Below the pieces are notes generated by a model. It was not told where the DNA came from. It did no database searches and saw nothing but the letters and a program-made list of their open reading frames with translations. 64,000 bases of DNA from Paenibacillus sp. FSL H8-0332 (lineage in GTDB: Bacteria; Bacillota; Bacilli; Paenibacillales; Paenibacillaceae). Below are positions 18,949 through 27,624 of the stretch, in pieces. Every line of letters begins with the position of its first letter. The first letter of the stretch is position 1. Location: contig NZ_CP150145.1 in NCBI RefSeq assembly GCF_037963835.1, forward strand, positions 5,146,001 through 5,210,000, in the 5' to 3' direction. The position numbers and the translations under genes were made by a program.

Positions 18949-19388
18949 GAAGTAGCTACTTTAGCCCCTTTTCTACACCACAGAAAGATCGCACATAAAT
19001 CCTTTAACCACGCGGGTTAACGGCTGTTTTTTGTTCAAAACACTTCTACGTTCAGGGAATGGGATATGCAGCCATGTTAGCAAAAATGTTAGCAGAAAGA
19101 TTCAATTAGGTGCATTGTACTTTTGCTCTTTTTTCACATCCTATTCAAATATTTTTTGAGTGATGTCCAAATGAGCACACTCGAATGTAATCCACAGACA
19201 TATGCTAGCTTCTTCCCTAAGAGAAAAGCCCAATAGTTACTTTATTACTTTATAAACAATAAAATGGCCTCATTATCTAATTTAATCACATAGGAGCTAA
19301 TGAATATCAAGGTATTGTGAATCCAGATCAAAACGAATTATGTACATGGCTAAAACTTGTACTTTCACCGCACATCTTACCCCTATGA
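18949..19388. other. Intergenic region, no gene seen
   Basis: No supported coding sequence is present. At 19076-19100 a paired TTAGCA motif (GTTAGCAAAAATGTTAGCAG) resembles the 3' end of the broken integrase at 47475-47495, so this may be a trace of a lost integrase end. That link is speculative. From about 19100 the sequence is clearly AT-richer than the flanks. Confidence 0.4.
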
Positions 19389-20051
19389 TTAAATTTTTGA
19401 TTTTACAATTTTATCTCCATTAACAAAGTATACTGATAATGAATCTTTCAAATCCAAATATACCATTTTAACTCCACAATCTACCCAATCTTCTGTATCA
19501 TTGGAGTATTTAGGATTAAACAATAATATTTCTTTTTTATCACTCTTATTAATTTCAAAAGTTGTTCTAGAAATTTGTCCAAAATAACTAATATTTTCGA
19601 AATGCACGATTACATTAGGAATAACTTTAGAGTCGTTAAAAACAAACATGATCTCATCCCACAAATTTTCGAAAGGCGTGTGATGAAAACCAAAAAGACT
19701 CTTAATTCTTATTAACCAAGCAATATCTTTAAAATATGCAAGAGTAATTCCTAAAATAAATGAAACGAGTAATAATATAGGGAGATAAATAATCAATAAT
19801 TTAGATGATTCAAAAGACCATTTATGATTTGTAATATCACTTAAAAGTGTATTTACGCTTTTATTGTAAATATAAAGCATTAATGTTGTATAAATCCCAT
19901 GAATAAATAAAGTAAACGCTATACTAGAAACAGTCATATCAAAAGCATTCTGTTTTTTAGTTGGTATAAGGTAAGTAAACGTCTTTATAGTTATAAATCC
20001 AGGGACAAGAAGGACCACAATAAATACTAACTGCGCAAATGTTGGAGTCAT
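19389..20051 (-). CDS. DUF6338-like membrane protein, last gene of the protease operon
   Basis: A 220-residue protein with three likely membrane segments (about residues 4-24, 40-64 and 86-108) and a cytoplasmic C-terminal half rich in beta-strand patterns. The N-terminal LVPGFITIKTF pattern resembles DUF6338 proteins; I am moderately sure of that name. Its start overlaps the stop of the 60-residue gene by four bases (ATGA). As the membrane component of a candidate defence operon it could be the effector or the anchoring part, but this is inference. Confidence 0.65.
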   Translation of the reverse strand: MTPTFAQLVFIVVLLVPGFITIKTFTYLIPTKKQNAFDMTVSSIAFTLFIHGIYTTLMLYIYNKSVNTLLSDITNHKWSFESSKLLIIYLPILLLVSFILGITLAYFKDIAWLIRIKSLFGFHHTPFENLWDEIMFVFNDSKVIPNVIVHFENISYFGQISRTTFEINKSDKKEILLFNPKYSNDTEDWVDCGVKMVYLDLKDSLSVYFVNGDKIVKSKI

Positions 20052-20230
20052 TCATTTGGCTCCTTATCGTTCTCAACTGTAGTATCTTTTTCCTTTTTAA
20101 GATAAGGTCGTTTAATAAAAATAAGCTTTTTTTCTTGTTCCTCATTATCCTCTGTTACGTCAAATTTAATGCTTGAACCAGTTGCATGTGAACGTTTTTC
20201 TTTGTCATCTTTCACACTCGTCACCCTCAT
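20048..20230 (-). CDS. Small charged protein in the protease operon
   Basis: A 60-residue protein dominated by Lys, Glu and Asp, with no membrane segment and no family I recognise. ATGA overlaps link it to the protease gene before it and the membrane protein after it, which supports it being real. It could be a protease substrate, adaptor or antitoxin-like partner; none of these is shown by sequence. Confidence 0.6.
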   Translation of the reverse strand: MRVTSVKDDKEKRSHATGSSIKFDVTEDNEEQEKKLIFIKRPYLKKEKDTTVENDKEPNE

Positions 20231-22809
20231 TCTGCTTCGATTTTTATATTGATCCTTTGTTGAATTTCATTTGCAATTCTTATCTTAGAATAAATTTCTA
20301 TATCTTTTTTTATAGCCTCAAATGAAACAGTTAAAGAATAAGGTACCTTAGCGTCAGGTTCAGTATTCCAACCGACGTGACCAATTACTGCAAGACAAAA
20401 ACCGCTAGTAAACTCATCTGCCTTAATTATTGTCCAGTCCTTTTGAAGCGTTCCACTACTCCGACTAACTCCCTTAATCTGTCCATGCCTTTCTTGCTCA
20501 CCTATAAACCAAGACATAGAGCTAGCTTCAACTTCATCTTCTGTAGAGATTTCATCATCAGATAGTTCAGTCACTCTTTCAAGAAATGCATCCATAGACT
20601 CATTTTTTTTACTTGTTTTCCAATCAAGCCATGTCGATAAATATCTTCTTTTATTTCTTCTCGTTCTTCTTGGCTGTGCTTTATAAGATAGTGTAACATC
20701 AATTCTAATATCATAATCTCCAGCAGGATTTCTAACATCTTCTGGAATTTTAATCTCATAAATATGTACTTGTCTAGCTTTTATGTAAGTAATTCCATTC
20801 GTAATAAGCGTGATTCTGTAAGGTGAATTTCTTGTTGCTCTATCAATGTCCGGTATTCCATAACCAATATGTCTTATTACATTCAATTTATTAGGACTCT
20901 TCTCAGCCCAATCTGGCCATTTTGCCGATTGAATTAAAAGTGCTCTATATAAAAGAGTAGACTCGTTGGGAAAAAGAGAAGCAATTTGTGCTACAATATG
21001 AGTGGCTTTAGGAGCTGCAAAGGAAGTCCCAATACCATCTCTCCCTATCATACTGCCACCAAATTTAGTAGATCTAACAAGTTCAGGGCTTAAGTCTTTC
21101 TGAATAGTTAAACTCGGAGGAGAGCTATTATCATAAGCGAAGTCTCCACCATATTCTACAATTTCTGGTTTTATGACATTCCAAATTCCCAATCCTGAAC
21201 ATGAAAACGCGGAAGGTTTGGTTCTACTTGCATATGAATTTATAATGCCCTTCATTTCTCCAAGAGCTACAGAACCCACAGTAACAGCCTGTAAACTTTG
21301 GCCAGGGTCTGCTATTCTACTTGAATCTTCCAATAAGTATTCTGGATATAATCTACCTGCAATATGATGGTCAATAATTCCAAGTCTTTGATTACTTGTT
21401 TTTTTTGGTCTATATCTATCAAGATTACCTCCAGAAATAATAAAAAGAACATCATTGTTCCAAGATATATTATCAATAGAAGAAGCCCATGAACTCATGT
21501 GAACCAGCCTACATGGGAAGAGAGAGTTAATTGATTGATTGTAAATCCTAGTTCTTCCTTCACCATTATAATAATAATCTACAATTTCCTCTAAAAGTCT
21601 TGGAGGAAATAAATTTCTGGGAAGATTATTATCATCGTCAAGAACTCTAGCATTTTGAATCCAGCATACAGGTGTTACTTTAGGCAATACTGGTAAGCCA
21701 TTAGGATATAAAATTGCTCCTGCTACTCTAGTTCCATGACCGCTTGGCTTTACTCCATCAGAAACTTGAGTTGGTGAATCAACCCAACTTTTCGATGATA
21801 TGTCGTGTATTGCTTTACGTAGCAGTATATGTCTTTCTTGAATACCACTATCGATAACACAAACGTAAGGTGCTTCTGCTTCAGGAGCAGTTATTATTAG
21901 TTCCTCAGTTTCATCTTCATTTTCCTCAACGTCAGAAAAATAAGGTAATCCAGTATCATGAACTTCGGCTACATCAAAGCAAAATGGATAGTTTAAAACT
22001 ATGTCACGCAATCCTTTACCAGAAATTGAAATTCTACAAGTAAAGCTATCAGGAAGTTGAGAGGTGCTTTCTGAACAGCCTTCATATAATTCAATAAGAT
22101 TCCCTTTATATTTTGACACAATTGATTTTATTTGTTCAGCTCTTTCAATAGCAATCCTGTGCCAGTTATTATAAGCAATCTCTCTTTTCTTTTCCCATTT
22201 CTGTAATGATTTTTCAAAATTTTTTAATTTCAATTTATTGGGATATGCTGGAATGATCTCTGTTCCAAGACATGCTATACCTAAATCGATAGTAAATACA
22301 TCACTATCCTTTATTTTCGGCCATTCTTCATAAAGTTCAGGTGAAAGAATATTTTCAGGTTTCCATCCAACTCCGTAGGATATTTCCCATAGACCAGCTG
22401 CCTTATTTTCTTTTTTTGAAATAAAATTTTGAATTTTTATATTCAAATCATGAAGAGTGACGTCTGCCGAGGCACCAAGTATGAATCCTTCTTCCAGTTC
22501 ACTAATAACCTCTACTCCAAACACTCGCAAATCTTCAAGGGGCAAATTAACAGGATCAATTTTCAAGTAAAGAGAAATTGCTTCTGGTAGATCAGGAAGA
22601 TTGCCCTTAATCCTATCGTTTTTTGAATCTTGAAAATCTTTCTTTATGCTCAACAAAGAATTATTTAGAGTACCTGCATGTTGCATTCTGTTAACTTTAT
22701 TGTATTCTGTTATAGGATTTTCTTTTCTACCCCCACCGGGAGGTTTTTTTGGTTTCGCATCCTTTATAAGTTTTATTGCTACATGTGAAAATTCACCAGC
22801 ATTCCTCAT
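20227..22809 (-). CDS. Subtilisin-like S8 serine protease (IetS-like)
   Basis: An 860-residue protein with a complete subtilase triad: Asp320 in VIDSG, His358 in SGHGT, Ser596 in GTSFAAP, and the oxyanion Asn462 in ISGGN. About 310 residues precede the catalytic domain and about 200 follow it. There is no signal peptide, so the protease should act inside the cell. Its start overlaps the AAA+ ATPase gene by four bases. An AAA+ ATPase directly before an intracellular subtilase is the layout of IetAS, known from a Ti-plasmid stability module and listed among antiphage systems. The gene is AT-rich compared with the core genes, which fits transfer. Confidence 0.88.
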   Translation of the reverse strand: MRNAGEFSHVAIKLIKDAKPKKPPGGGRKENPITEYNKVNRMQHAGTLNNSLLSIKKDFQDSKNDRIKGNLPDLPEAISLYLKIDPVNLPLEDLRVFGVEVISELEEGFILGASADVTLHDLNIKIQNFISKKENKAAGLWEISYGVGWKPENILSPELYEEWPKIKDSDVFTIDLGIACLGTEIIPAYPNKLKLKNFEKSLQKWEKKREIAYNNWHRIAIERAEQIKSIVSKYKGNLIELYEGCSESTSQLPDSFTCRISISGKGLRDIVLNYPFCFDVAEVHDTGLPYFSDVEENEDETEELIITAPEAEAPYVCVIDSGIQERHILLRKAIHDISSKSWVDSPTQVSDGVKPSGHGTRVAGAILYPNGLPVLPKVTPVCWIQNARVLDDDNNLPRNLFPPRLLEEIVDYYYNGEGRTRIYNQSINSLFPCRLVHMSSWASSIDNISWNNDVLFIISGGNLDRYRPKKTSNQRLGIIDHHIAGRLYPEYLLEDSSRIADPGQSLQAVTVGSVALGEMKGIINSYASRTKPSAFSCSGLGIWNVIKPEIVEYGGDFAYDNSSPPSLTIQKDLSPELVRSTKFGGSMIGRDGIGTSFAAPKATHIVAQIASLFPNESTLLYRALLIQSAKWPDWAEKSPNKLNVIRHIGYGIPDIDRATRNSPYRITLITNGITYIKARQVHIYEIKIPEDVRNPAGDYDIRIDVTLSYKAQPRRTRRNKRRYLSTWLDWKTSKKNESMDAFLERVTELSDDEISTEDEVEASSMSWFIGEQERHGQIKGVSRSSGTLQKDWTIIKADEFTSGFCLAVIGHVGWNTEPDAKVPYSLTVSFEAIKKDIEIYSKIRIANEIQQRINIKIEAE

Positions 22810-23804
22810 CTTGCTCCTCCATTATCAACAATTGCCTGAACCAAATCTTTAGTTGTAATAATGTCTTTACCTTCTATAATTACTTTTTTTGCAGCATCTT
22901 TACTAGATCTTACCATCTGTGCAGAGGAAAATCCATTAGCTTTTTCAATAACATCTTCCCAATTAATTTGGTGAGCACTTATTGATGTTAATGTCATTTT
23001 GACTAATCTAATTAATTCGTCAGGGCCTGGTTTCGGTATCTCAAAAACATCGTCGAATCTTCTCCAAACAGCTGGATCTAATTGTTCATCTAAATTAGTT
23101 GCTGCAACAAGTAAACCTGGGGCATTATATTCATCCAGAAGTTGTAAAAAGCTGTTTACTACTCGCTTAATCTCACCGACTTCTTGACTTGTCTTTCTAG
23201 ATTGTGCTAACGAATCAACTTCATCGAAAAATAAAAGGCATGGGGCAGCAGTAGCCACGTCCATTATTTTCCTTAAATTAGTAGATGTTTCACCTAAATA
23301 TGAAGAAACAATTGAGTCAAATCTAACTTTTATAAAAGGCAACCCAGTATTCCACGCCAATCTTTGAGCCCCAAGGGTTTTTCCACAACCTGGTAATCCA
23401 TAGAGTAGAATCTTTTTTCTTGGTTCTAATCCATACAAGGCTAACCTATCCCGTGCTGCATACTCTTTTTCTATTCTGATGAATCGTTCTTCAATCTCAC
23501 TCGGAAGTACCATCTCATGTTCCAATTTATCTGTTTCAATGTAAGTCCCTAATGGAAGATCCTGTCTATTGCTATTAGGAAGTGTACTAAGCTTTTTCTC
23601 AGAAACTCTGTCACTAAAGTCATTGGCTTCATTATTTGAGGAAACGTCTTTATTAACAGACAAAATAATATTCAAATCTCTTGCAAGGTTAGTATGACCT
23701 TTTTTATTTTCATCATCTATTATCAATTTAGCAATTTTACGGAGGTCTTCTTTATTCCCATTTGATATTGTTTTAAATAATCTTTTTAATAACGCAGCAT
23801 TCAT
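22806..23804 (-). CDS. AAA+ ATPase (IetA-like)
   Basis: A roughly 332-residue ATPase of the spastin/CDC48-like branch. Counting from the upstream ATG (23813) it has Walker A GLPGCGKT (139-146), Walker B LLFFDEVD (193-200), sensor 1 Asn240 and Arg fingers Arg251-252, with a pore-loop-like SSYLGET. The ATG at 23804 is chosen because AAGGAG is ten bases upstream; for the ATG at 23813 it is only one base away. It heads the four-gene operon and would power or gate the protease encoded next. A helical N-terminal region of about 100 residues may recognise the trigger or substrate. Confidence 0.88.
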   Translation of the reverse strand: MNAALLKRLFKTISNGNKEDLRKIAKLIIDDENKKGHTNLARDLNIILSVNKDVSSNNEANDFSDRVSEKKLSTLPNSNRQDLPLGTYIETDKLEHEMVLPSEIEERFIRIEKEYAARDRLALYGLEPRKKILLYGLPGCGKTLGAQRLAWNTGLPFIKVRFDSIVSSYLGETSTNLRKIMDVATAAPCLLFFDEVDSLAQSRKTSQEVGEIKRVVNSFLQLLDEYNAPGLLVAATNLDEQLDPAVWRRFDDVFEIPKPGPDELIRLVKMTLTSISAHQINWEDVIEKANGFSSAQMVRSSKDAAKKVIIEGKDIITTKDLVQAIVDNGGAR

Positions 23805-24088
23805 AGAAAACATGCTCCTTAAAGTACATTTTTGAACAATTCACTTTAACTGTACATTTAGTAAAAATGAAATCGTATGCTATAAACAAATCCCCCTCCT
23901 TAATAAGAAATAATTAAGTTGTCCCTAAATAATTCTTTACATATCGCTGATTTTTAAACTTAAAAAAAGTAGAAACCTTTAAACGTAAAATACTCTCTCT
24001 TACTTATATATTATAACCATAGAAGACAAGAAGTTCTTACAAAAGTTTCTATCACTAAGTTGGATATTTAAGGAAAGAGGAGAGCAAA

Positions 24089-24697
24089 ATGAAAGAATAC
24101 TCATTTAACGAGTTGGAGAATTTATTATCATCTTCACTTTGTGAAAAAAAAGGCAGTAATCTAATAAGGGAATTACTCGAGAGATTTCCAACTCTTTCAG
24201 AATTTCTTACTGTAACAGAACAGCAACTCTTAATTATTAAAGGTATTGGGCCTACAAAAGTACGTCAAATTTTATCCATAATCGAGTTAGCAAAGGTGCT
24301 GAATACGCCTACTCAAAAAAAGCATCATATAAGATGTCCAAAAGATGTATTTGATTATCTAGTATCAGATTTTAGATTCACTTCAAAAGAACACTTCATT
24401 TGCCTCTTCCTCAATACCAAGAATCGTCTTATCTATAAAGAAGTCATCTCCATAGGCTCACTTAACGCCGCTATTGTCCATCCTAGGGAAGTATTCCATG
24501 CAGCGATAAGACGCTGTAGCGCCTCGCTCATTTGCGCTCACAACCACCCGAGCGGAGACCCGGAGCCGTCCATAGAAGACGTTAATTTAACAAAACGACT
24601 CATAGCTGCTGGGGAAATCATAGGAATAGAAGTCCTTGATCATATAATTATCGGTGGTAATCGCTTCTACAGTTTGAAAGAACATGGGCATTTCTAA
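24089..24697 (+). CDS. RadC-like JAB/MPN-domain protein
   Basis: A 202-residue protein with a helix-hairpin-helix segment (IKGIGPTKVRQI, residues 50-61) and the RadC metal-site motif HNHPSGDPEPSIED (residues 151-164). The domain resembles JAB metalloproteases; members called RadC are common on mobile elements and are not thought to act in classical DNA repair. It is divergent from the IetA-like gene with 284 bp between. The last third is visibly richer in G+C than the rest, a possible mosaic. Confidence 0.85.
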   Translation: MKEYSFNELENLLSSSLCEKKGSNLIRELLERFPTLSEFLTVTEQQLLIIKGIGPTKVRQILSIIELAKVLNTPTQKKHHIRCPKDVFDYLVSDFRFTSKEHFICLFLNTKNRLIYKEVISIGSLNAAIVHPREVFHAAIRRCSASLICAHNHPSGDPEPSIEDVNLTKRLIAAGEIIGIEVLDHIIIGGNRFYSLKEHGHF

Positions 24698-24884
24698 AGT
24701 TCACTAAACAGCTTTTATTAGCATGTCCTTCAAATAATCAGATGTAAAAACCTCTCTTAAGTGTTTTTATCCACGGTTTAACCACACTCCGTATCAATTC
24801 TCTACTATAAGCATTGATATCCATACTATATCCTGTTGAGACTCCTACCAAAAAATTCTATCGTTTGATTAGGGGTGAAGGGAA

Positions 24885-25226
24885 ATGAACAGCATCGAAT
24901 CAATTGGGGAAAATATCAAGATTTTACGGTTAAAAAATGGTTTCAGTCAGGAGCAGCTTGCACTAAGTGCAGGGGTAAACACATCTTACATTGGGCAGAT
25001 CGAACGTGGAGAAAAGAACCCTACGATCAAAATACTAGAACAAATCTCGGCTGCTCTGGAGATCACCTTAGTTGACTTATTGACTTTGTATGATCCGAAG
25101 GGAGGTGTGAGAAGCGGTTGCCATCCGTCAGCTTTAACTATAACCCCTGAAACCATTAAGCAGTGTCTATTGGAAGTATTGATGGACAACACAAATATGA
25201 TTATTGAAAACAAGAAAGGAACTTAA
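24885..25226 (+). CDS. XRE-family helix-turn-helix regulator
   Basis: A 113-residue protein with a typical N-terminal HTH_3 domain (GFSQEQLALSAGVNTSYIGQ, about residues 18-38) and a short C-terminal tail. AAGGGAA lies just before the ATG. It may regulate the small gene directly after it or other island genes. Confidence 0.85.
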   Translation: MNSIESIGENIKILRLKNGFSQEQLALSAGVNTSYIGQIERGEKNPTIKILEQISAALEITLVDLLTLYDPKGGVRSGCHPSALTITPETIKQCLLEVLMDNTNMIIENKKGT

Positions 25227-25239
25227 TTGGAGGAAAACA

Positions 25240-25383
25240 ATGACGAACTGGGCTTCAGGCAAGCGTACATTTGCCCAAGAACCTAAAGTCTTGGATAACC
25301 CTATAAAGGGTTATCCTTCTAACTTCCAACCTCCCAGTAGCTTCGGAGATGCCAATCTTGTACCGAACTCATCTACGAAATAA
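25240..25383 (+). CDS. Small ORF downstream of the XRE regulator
   Basis: A 47-residue frame (start MTNWASGKRTFAQEPK) begins 13 bp after the regulator and has GGAGG at good spacing. Its 3' end overlaps the convergent gene at 25311 by 73 bp. No family is recognised. The ribosome binding site is the main support. Confidence 0.45.
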   Translation: MTNWASGKRTFAQEPKVLDNPIKGYPSNFQPPSSFGDANLVPNSSTK

Positions 25384-26033
25384 ACAAAAACCCTATCCTC
25401 ACCCGTGATAACATAAATGGAATCCAGTATCACCTGCGAAATTAAAGTTCCGTAAGATTCAACAAATCGCTCTTTCTGAAAATCTTGAGAGTAATACCAT
25501 GAATCTGAAACTGTGACGTCAATCTGACTCCAGCTGTTATCACGCGGTTTTATCTTCAGAATTGCACCGTCTGCCTCTTTATATATTTCTTTCAGCTTTG
25601 CTGTCATTTTCTCAGCGCTTTGTTTCAACCTGTCGAAGGTATACACGACTTTATTATTGTTATCTACCACTTTATAAACAAAGTAGTTTGTGCGCCCTTC
25701 GTTATAGGTAAGGCTAGCTACAGCACCTGAAATGGACTGAGCTTTTTCTTTGGGAACTTCCTTTTTCCCCTTGTTCAGAATGATTTTAATTGTCCTGTCC
25801 TCATCAGATATTAAATAGTAGTTAATCAGAGGATACCATGACGTTTCACTGAAATTGTATTCCATTTCATTGTGCAACGTATCTGGAGTAAACAAAGGGA
25901 TGCCATCACTGCTGCTCCTAAGATTTATTTCTGTTTCAGGAGACTTCATACCATTTGTACCAAAATAAACGCCCAGGAGTATTACCACTAATACACCAAA
26001 CAGTGAAATCCCTTTTCCTTTATTACTCTTCAT
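25311..26033 (-). CDS. Hypothetical membrane-anchored protein
   Basis: A 240-residue protein with one N-terminal membrane segment (about residues 9-26) and an exported domain without a recognised family. ATG 26033 is chosen because AGGAG lies seven bases upstream; the frame is open for 19 more codons. A hairpin at 25293-25316 overlaps its 3' end and may help stop transcription. Confidence 0.75.
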   Translation of the reverse strand: MKSNKGKGISLFGVLVVILLGVYFGTNGMKSPETEINLRSSSDGIPLFTPDTLHNEMEYNFSETSWYPLINYYLISDEDRTIKIILNKGKKEVPKEKAQSISGAVASLTYNEGRTNYFVYKVVDNNNKVVYTFDRLKQSAEKMTAKLKEIYKEADGAILKIKPRDNSWSQIDVTVSDSWYYSQDFQKERFVESYGTLISQVILDSIYVITGEDRVFVYFVDEFGTRLASPKLLGGWKLEG

Positions 26034-26128
26034 GTTCACTCTCCTAAGCTCGCATACAAAAGTGTAAGAAAAAATAAACAAAAAGAGCACCTACATAGGC
26101 ACCCTCCCGGCTAATTCCCAATAATATC

Positions 26129-26341
26129 CTATTCCCCCGGCACATACTCAATCAACTCCGACAACCTACATTGAAACGTATCACAAAGTTTAAACAGTGT
26201 TTCCAGCTTGATAGTCTCCAGATGGGTTCCTCTATACAGCTTATTGATTGAATTCCGGCTTAACCCTGATTTCTCCATTAATTCAGTAATGTCGTCGATC
26301 TGATGCTCGGCCATTAGCATTCTTAGATTACTTTTCAACAA
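26129..26341 (-). CDS. Small XRE/Cro-CI-type repressor
   Basis: A 70-residue protein that is almost only a helix-turn-helix domain (DDITELMEKSGLSRNSINKL). It is divergent from the gene at 26477, and four copies of a palindromic site lie between them, so it probably represses itself and that gene. Confidence 0.85.
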   Translation of the reverse strand: MLKSNLRMLMAEHQIDDITELMEKSGLSRNSINKLYRGTHLETIKLETLFKLCDTFQCRLSELIEYVPGE

Positions 26342-26385
26342 GAAGTTCCCCTCCAGCTATTAGTATGATTATTACAGACCACGGA

Positions 26386-26457
26386 TTGACCTTACAGAGT
26401 TAAAATTTAACTTTACAATTAACTTCACAGAGTTATATAATAACCTTATAAAGTTAA
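26386..26457. promoter_or_regulatory. Operator array between the small repressor and the gene at 26477
   Basis: Three 18-bp near-palindromes fit TTRACYTTAYARAGTTAA: TTGACCTTACAGAGTTAA at 26386, TTAACTTCACAGAGTTAT at 26419 and ATAACCTTATAAAGTTAA at 26440. A weaker fourth, TTAACTTTACAATTAACT, starts at 26407. The first pair and the last pair are each 21 bp apart, two helical turns, as in cooperative repressor operators. Confidence 0.7.
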
Positions 26458-26476
26458 TTATTTGGAGGTGCATGGT

Positions 26477-26767
26477 TTGTATGAATCTTTAGAATCCTTA
26501 ACCGACCCACTAATCCGTATCCGGCTTGAAAGGATGTACCGTGAACTGTTGGACCATGATCCTATTTATAAACAGCTTCTTCTAGAAAGTAGTGAGTGCT
26601 TCCGGCAACTTAGGATTGCTCTGCCAGAGGAGCAGCAAAGGACTTCATTCCTGTACGAGGATGCCCAATTATCACTTCAAGCCATTCTTGAGCGCTCCAT
26701 CTATCTGCAAGGATTCAAAGATGCCCTTTATGTCTTCAATGAATTACAGATTTCGTCTCCTGCTTAA
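26477..26767 (+). CDS. Small hypothetical protein next to tRNA-Leu
   Basis: A 96-residue, mostly helical protein. TTG 26477 is chosen because GGAGG lies eight bases upstream. The 3' end is duplicated at 16805-16913 on the other side of the island. Its control by the repressor at 26129 through the operator array, and its place at the integration site, suggest it belongs to the mobile element. No function is recognised. Confidence 0.7.
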   Translation: MYESLESLTDPLIRIRLERMYRELLDHDPIYKQLLLESSECFRQLRIALPEEQQRTSFLYEDAQLSLQAILERSIYLQGFKDALYVFNELQISSPA

Positions 26768-26814
26768 ATTCGATTCTTCATTTACATTATCCTTTTTCTG
26801 TTCTGTATGTATAG

Positions 26815-26843
26815 AAAAGGCGCATTCGGTTGAATGCGCCTTT
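26815..26843 (-). terminator. Terminator of tRNA-Leu
   Basis: On the minus strand GGCGCATTC and GAATGCGCC pair and are followed by TTTTCT. It serves the tRNA and, with its A-run, also the convergent gene at 26477. Confidence 0.9.
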
Positions 26844-26861
26844 CACTACTATTAATATGGA

Positions 26862-26947
26862 TGCCGAGGACGGGGGTCGAACCCGTACGGTAGTCACCTA
26901 CCGCAGGATTTTAAGTCCTGTGCGTCTGCCTGTTCCGCCACCCCGGC
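26862..26947 (-). tRNA. tRNA-Leu (UAA)
   Basis: An 86-nt class II tRNA with acceptor arms GCCGGGG/CCTCGGC, anticodon loop CTTAAAA between CAGGA and TCCTG stems, a long variable arm and the T-loop GTTCGA. CCA is not encoded. It is the intact attachment-site copy of the island. Confidence 0.95.
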
Positions 26948-27035
26948 ATGTTATTGCGCGTTCTAACGCGACAAGAAATATAATAGCATGTATTAGGTGG
27001 ATACGCAATAAATATTTCCTGTTTGTCCCTGTCCG

Positions 27036-27075
27036 CAAAAAAAATGGGCCCGGTCAGCCAAAGCTGATACGGGCC
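27036..27075 (-). terminator. Terminator of the WGxxGxxG protein gene
   Basis: On the minus strand GGCCCGTATCAGC and GCTGACCGGGCC form a hairpin followed by eight T, 19 bp after the stop codon at 27094. Confidence 0.92.
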
Positions 27076-27093
27076 TTGCGACTCAATACTTGA

Positions 27094-27549
27094 CTAGTGA
27101 CGATCACCGGTTCTGCTTCGCATGCCAGCCAGACCCAGGAGACCGACGAGACCGAGCCAGCCCCAGTTGGAGCCTTTACCGGTGTTGCTTGTGGTGGTCG
27201 TACTCTGCGCCCGATATCTGCCGGTAGGCATGTCGTTGGACAGCGGGGAGACAGAGCTGTTGTCTCCGGTACGGATTTTGTCCTTCATGATGGATTCGGT
27301 CTTATGCATGGAATCTCTGGTCTCATTCATCATGGTGTTGCCCCGGCCGTCCATCATCCGGTCATCCATATTCCCCATGTTGCCCATCCGGCCGTCAGTA
27401 GACATGTTGTTCATGCCCGGAGCGGTGGTGCTCATAACGCCCGGAGTCGTAGTAGTCATACCGCCGGGCGCTGCGGAGATGCTACCTGCTCCGAGCAGAC
27501 TCATGGACAGGACCGTACCGCAGGCAAGGCTTGTAATCAGCTTGTTCAA
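27094..27549 (-). CDS. Secreted WGxxGxxG-CTERM type protein
   Basis: A 151-residue protein with a signal peptide ending near AAP (about residue 28), a low-complexity middle rich in Met, Thr, Asn and Gly (repeats such as GNMGNMDDRMMDGRG), and a C-terminal WGWLGLVGLLGLAG stretch followed by basic residues. That tail matches the WGxxGxxG sorting-type ending known from Paenibacillus and relatives. It is likely held at the cell surface; its role is unknown. Confidence 0.8.
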   Translation of the reverse strand: MNKLITSLACGTVLSMSLLGAGSISAAPGGMTTTTPGVMSTTAPGMNNMSTDGRMGNMGNMDDRMMDGRGNTMMNETRDSMHKTESIMKDKIRTGDNSSVSPLSNDMPTGRYRAQSTTTTSNTGKGSNWGWLGLVGLLGLAGMRSRTGDRH

Positions 27550-27624
27550 AATGTTGTGCCCCCTTTATGGATGTGGTTAATCGCTGATAATTTCCCCATC
27601 CGGGACAGCATCTATGCAGAGAAG

